Below, one piece after another: positions 13,081 to 14,965 of a stretch of 14,965 nt of DNA. The first letter of the stretch is position 1. Each line of letters begins with the position of its first letter. Source of the DNA: an uncultured Clostridia bacterium (GTDB taxonomy: Bacteria > Bacillota_A > Clostridia > Oscillospirales > Oscillospiraceae); assembly GCA_947307505.1 (NCBI GenBank), contig CAMZJG010000008.1, positions 1 to 14,965 on the forward strand, written 5' to 3'. Both the position numbers and the translations under genes were made by a program. Under the pieces are notes generated by a model, which had not been told where the DNA came from, made no database searches, and saw only the letters and a list, made by a program, of their open reading frames with translations.

Positions 13081-14965
13081 ATGGACTATTCCCTGCTTTG
13101 GCTGGATTGGAAGAAGAGAGACGACCTGCCCCCCTGGACCGGGCGGATCGTGGGTGATCCTGTCTCGCTCCAGGGAAAAGCCGCCATGCGGGAGCTGAGA
13201 GAGGGGTTCCGGGAGCTGGGCGCGGCGGACACAGCGGGCGGCCCCTGTCTGCGGCTGGAGGAGACCTCCGGAGACGGAGAGAACTTTTGCCTCCGCCGGG
13301 AAGGGGAGAGCCTGATCCTCTCCGGTCCCGGCCGCGGCCTTCTGTACGGCGTCTTTGCCCTGCTGCGGCAGCTGGCCCTGGGGGAGGAGATCCTCCCTGG
13401 GACCTCCGCCCCCGCCTGGCCCATCCGCATGCTGGACCACTGGGACAATGCGGATGGCAGCATCGAGCGGGGGTACGCAGGCGCTTCCTTCTTCTTCTCA
13501 GAAGGAAAGCCGGTGTGCAATGCCCGCACCCGAGATTACGCCCGGCTGCTGGCTTCCGTGGGGCTGAACGGCTGCTGCGTCAACAATGTGAACGTAAAAG
13601 GGGAAGCCCTGGAACTGCTCACGGGGAAGTACGACCGGGAACTCCGGGAGATCGGAGAGACCCTGGGAGAATACGGGGTATCCCTCTGGATCTGCGTCAG
13701 TTTTGCCGCACCCATGGAACAGGGAGGCCTCCCCACGGCAGACCCCCTGGACCCGAAGGTGCGCAGGTGGTGGCAAGAGACCTGCGGCCGCCTCTTCCGG
13801 GCGGTGCCCGGTCTGGCGGGTTTCCTGGTAAAGGCGGATTCCGAGGGACGCGCCGGTCCCCAGACCTACGGCCGGTCCCAGGCGGAGGGAGCGAACATGC
13901 TGGCGGGGGCGGTACGCCCTTACGGGGGCAGCATCCTCTGGCGCTGCTTCGTATACAACTGCACCCAGGACTGGCGGGACCAGAAGACGGACCGGGCCAG
14001 GGCCCAGTACGACACCTTCGCCTCCCTGGACGGGCAGTTCGGGGAAAACGTTTATCTGCAGATCAAGAACGGCCCCGTGGATTTCCAGATCCGGGAGCCT
14101 GTCTCCCCTCTGCTGGTGCGGCTGGAGAGGACGCAGCGCATCGTGGAATTCCAGCTGGCCCAGGAGTATACGGGTCAGCAGCGGCACGTGTGCTACCTGG
14201 CCCCCATGATGAAGGAGGTGCTGGATTTCTCCGGTCCTGCGGGAAGGGTGAAGGACCGGCTCTCCGCCGTCTGCGCCGTGAGCAACACCGGAGCGGATTT
14301 CAACTGGACGGGCCATGATCTGGCCGCCGCCAACCTCTATGCCTTCGGCCGCCTGGCCTGGGACCCGGATACGGACCCGGCGGTCCCGGCCCGGGAGTGG
14401 ACGCGGCTCACCTTCGGAGACGATCCGCGGGTGACGGAAACGGTGACGGATATCCTTCTGCGCTCCCGGGAGGTCTACGAGCGCTACACCGTTCCCCTGG
14501 GCATCGGGTGGATGTGTTATCCCCCCACCCACTACGGCCCCAGCCCGGAAGGGTATGAATACGACCGCTGGGGCACCTACCACCGGGCCACCCACCGGGA
14601 GATCGGCGTGGAGCGGGGGCCTTCGGGCACAGGGTATTCGGAGCAGTACGGCCCGGAGCTGGGCCGGATGTACGGGGAGATCGGCACCTGTCCCGAAGAA
14701 CTGCTGCTGTTCTTCCACCGGCTGCCCTACGATCACCGGATGAAGGACGGCAGGACTCTCCTCCAGCGGATCTACGACGATCATTTCCGGGGCTGCGAAG
14801 AGGCAGAGGCCATGGCGGAAGCCTGGGACGCCCTGGAGGGCCTGGTGCCGGAGGACGCCTTCCGCCGGGTGCGGGAGCGGTTCGGGGAGCAGGTCCGTTC
14901 CGCCCGGGAGTGGCGGGACGTGATCAATTCCTGGCTGTACCGTCTGACCCTCATCCCGGATGAAC
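13081..14965 (+). CDS. aguA: GH67 alpha-glucuronidase (partial at right edge)
   Basis: Intracellular glycoside hydrolase family 67 enzyme that removes (4-O-methyl-)glucuronic acid from aldouronic acids derived from glucuronoxylan. The frame is open for 628 codons to the window edge with no stop. The visible C-terminus (INSWLYRLTLIPDE) aligns near the end of known GH67 proteins, so perhaps only about ten residues are missing. An N-terminal domain (about 1-110) precedes the TIM barrel, which carries RMLDHWDNADGSIERGYAG (116-134). The catalytic residues appear intact: acid E255 (KADSEG), with D334 (NGPVDFQ) and E362 (QEYTGQQ) as the base pair. Their spacing of 79 and 28 residues matches my recollection of characterised GH67 enzymes. 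No signal peptide is present, fitting a cytoplasmic enzyme fed by imported oligosaccharides. The ATG follows AGGAGG (13069-13074) by 6 bp, directly after the pncB hairpin. The loop around 383-399 looks shorter than in Geobacillus-type enzymes. Confidence 0.95.
   Translation, partial: MDYSLLWLDWKKRDDLPPWTGRIVGDPVSLQGKAAMRELREGFRELGAADTAGGPCLRLEETSGDGENFCLRREGESLILSGPGRGLLYGVFALLRQLALGEEILPGTSAPAWPIRMLDHWDNADGSIERGYAGASFFFSEGKPVCNARTRDYARLLASVGLNGCCVNNVNVKGEALELLTGKYDRELREIGETLGEYGVSLWICVSFAAPMEQGGLPTADPLDPKVRRWWQETCGRLFRAVPGLAGFLVKADSEGRAGPQTYGRSQAEGANMLAGAVRPYGGSILWRCFVYNCTQDWRDQKTDRARAQYDTFASLDGQFGENVYLQIKNGPVDFQIREPVSPLLVRLERTQRIVEFQLAQEYTGQQRHVCYLAPMMKEVLDFSGPAGRVKDRLSAVCAVSNTGADFNWTGHDLAAANLYAFGRLAWDPDTDPAVPAREWTRLTFGDDPRVTETVTDILLRSREVYERYTVPLGIGWMCYPPTHYGPSPEGYEYDRWGTYHRATHREIGVERGPSGTGYSEQYGPELGRMYGEIGTCPEELLLFFHRLPYDHRMKDGRTLLQRIYDDHFRGCEEAEAMAEAWDALEGLVPEDAFRRVRERFGEQVRSAREWRDVINSWLYRLTLIPDE

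Noticed and set aside
13287..14318. Plus-strand open frame out of phase inside aguA
   Set aside because: The overlapping frame from 13081 matches GH67 continuously with all three catalytic residues. This alternate frame gives an Arg/Gly/Pro-rich product with no motif.
1..14965. Mobile elements, CRISPR arrays, tRNA or rRNA genes
   Set aside because: No transposase or integrase motifs, no regularly spaced repeats, no inverted repeats flanking genes and no tRNA-like cloverleaf were seen. The genes form an orderly chromosomal layout.

Overview
The window is a densely coded, GC-rich stretch of bacterial chromosome. It looks like a low-to-mid-rank relative of gut Clostridia (Bacillota, probably Oscillospirales; inferred). 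Pointers are purine-rich Shine-Dalgarno sites of the GGAGG type before most genes, sigma-A-like promoters, a clostridial-style D-Ala-D-Ala ligase with a Gly/Lys-rich loop, a DUF1846 protein, and a GH67 alpha-glucuronidase typical of plant-fibre degraders. I see no tRNA, rRNA, CRISPR array, insertion sequence or phage gene. Gaps between genes are mostly under 30 bp. The exceptions are the divergent promoter region (5133-5330), the ddl-prfB gap (8830-8929) and the pncB-aguA gap (13013-13080).

The minus-strand block (1-5132) reads leftward as a likely four-gene operon. It contains comM (YifB-type AAA+ ATPase), a lipoprotein with PASTA-like, trypsin-like protease and Ig-like repeat domains, trkA (K+ uptake regulator), and the first codons of a gene that is probably trkH. 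Spacers are 28, 18 and 4 bp.

A divergent intergenic region (5133-5330) holds a convincing sigma-A-type promoter on each strand. The plus-strand block then runs to the right edge: alpha/beta hydrolase, membrane-anchored MurF-like ligase, D-Ala-D-Ala ligase (ddl), release factor 2 (prfB), a DUF1846 protein and nicotinate phosphoribosyltransferase (pncB). A perfect 15-bp terminator-like hairpin follows pncB and abuts the ribosome binding site of aguA (GH67 alpha-glucuronidase). aguA runs off the window, probably missing only its last few residues.

Functionally, the first three plus-strand genes form a tight, stop-to-start coupled module around D-Ala-D-Ala chemistry. Its Mur ligase has transmembrane helices where classical MurF has its UDP-MurNAc-binding domain. 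prfB, DUF1846 and pncB are housekeeping or poorly characterised genes. aguA starts a switch to xylan side-chain catabolism.

The observations most worth checking are: (i) the hydrolase / membrane Mur ligase / Ddl module; (ii) an 11-codon reading frame before prfB that ends in UGA, an RF2 codon, overlapping the prfB start, in a prfB that lacks the classical frameshift site; (iii) the composite PASTA-protease-Ig lipoprotein; (iv) the terminator hairpin that may act as an attenuator for aguA.
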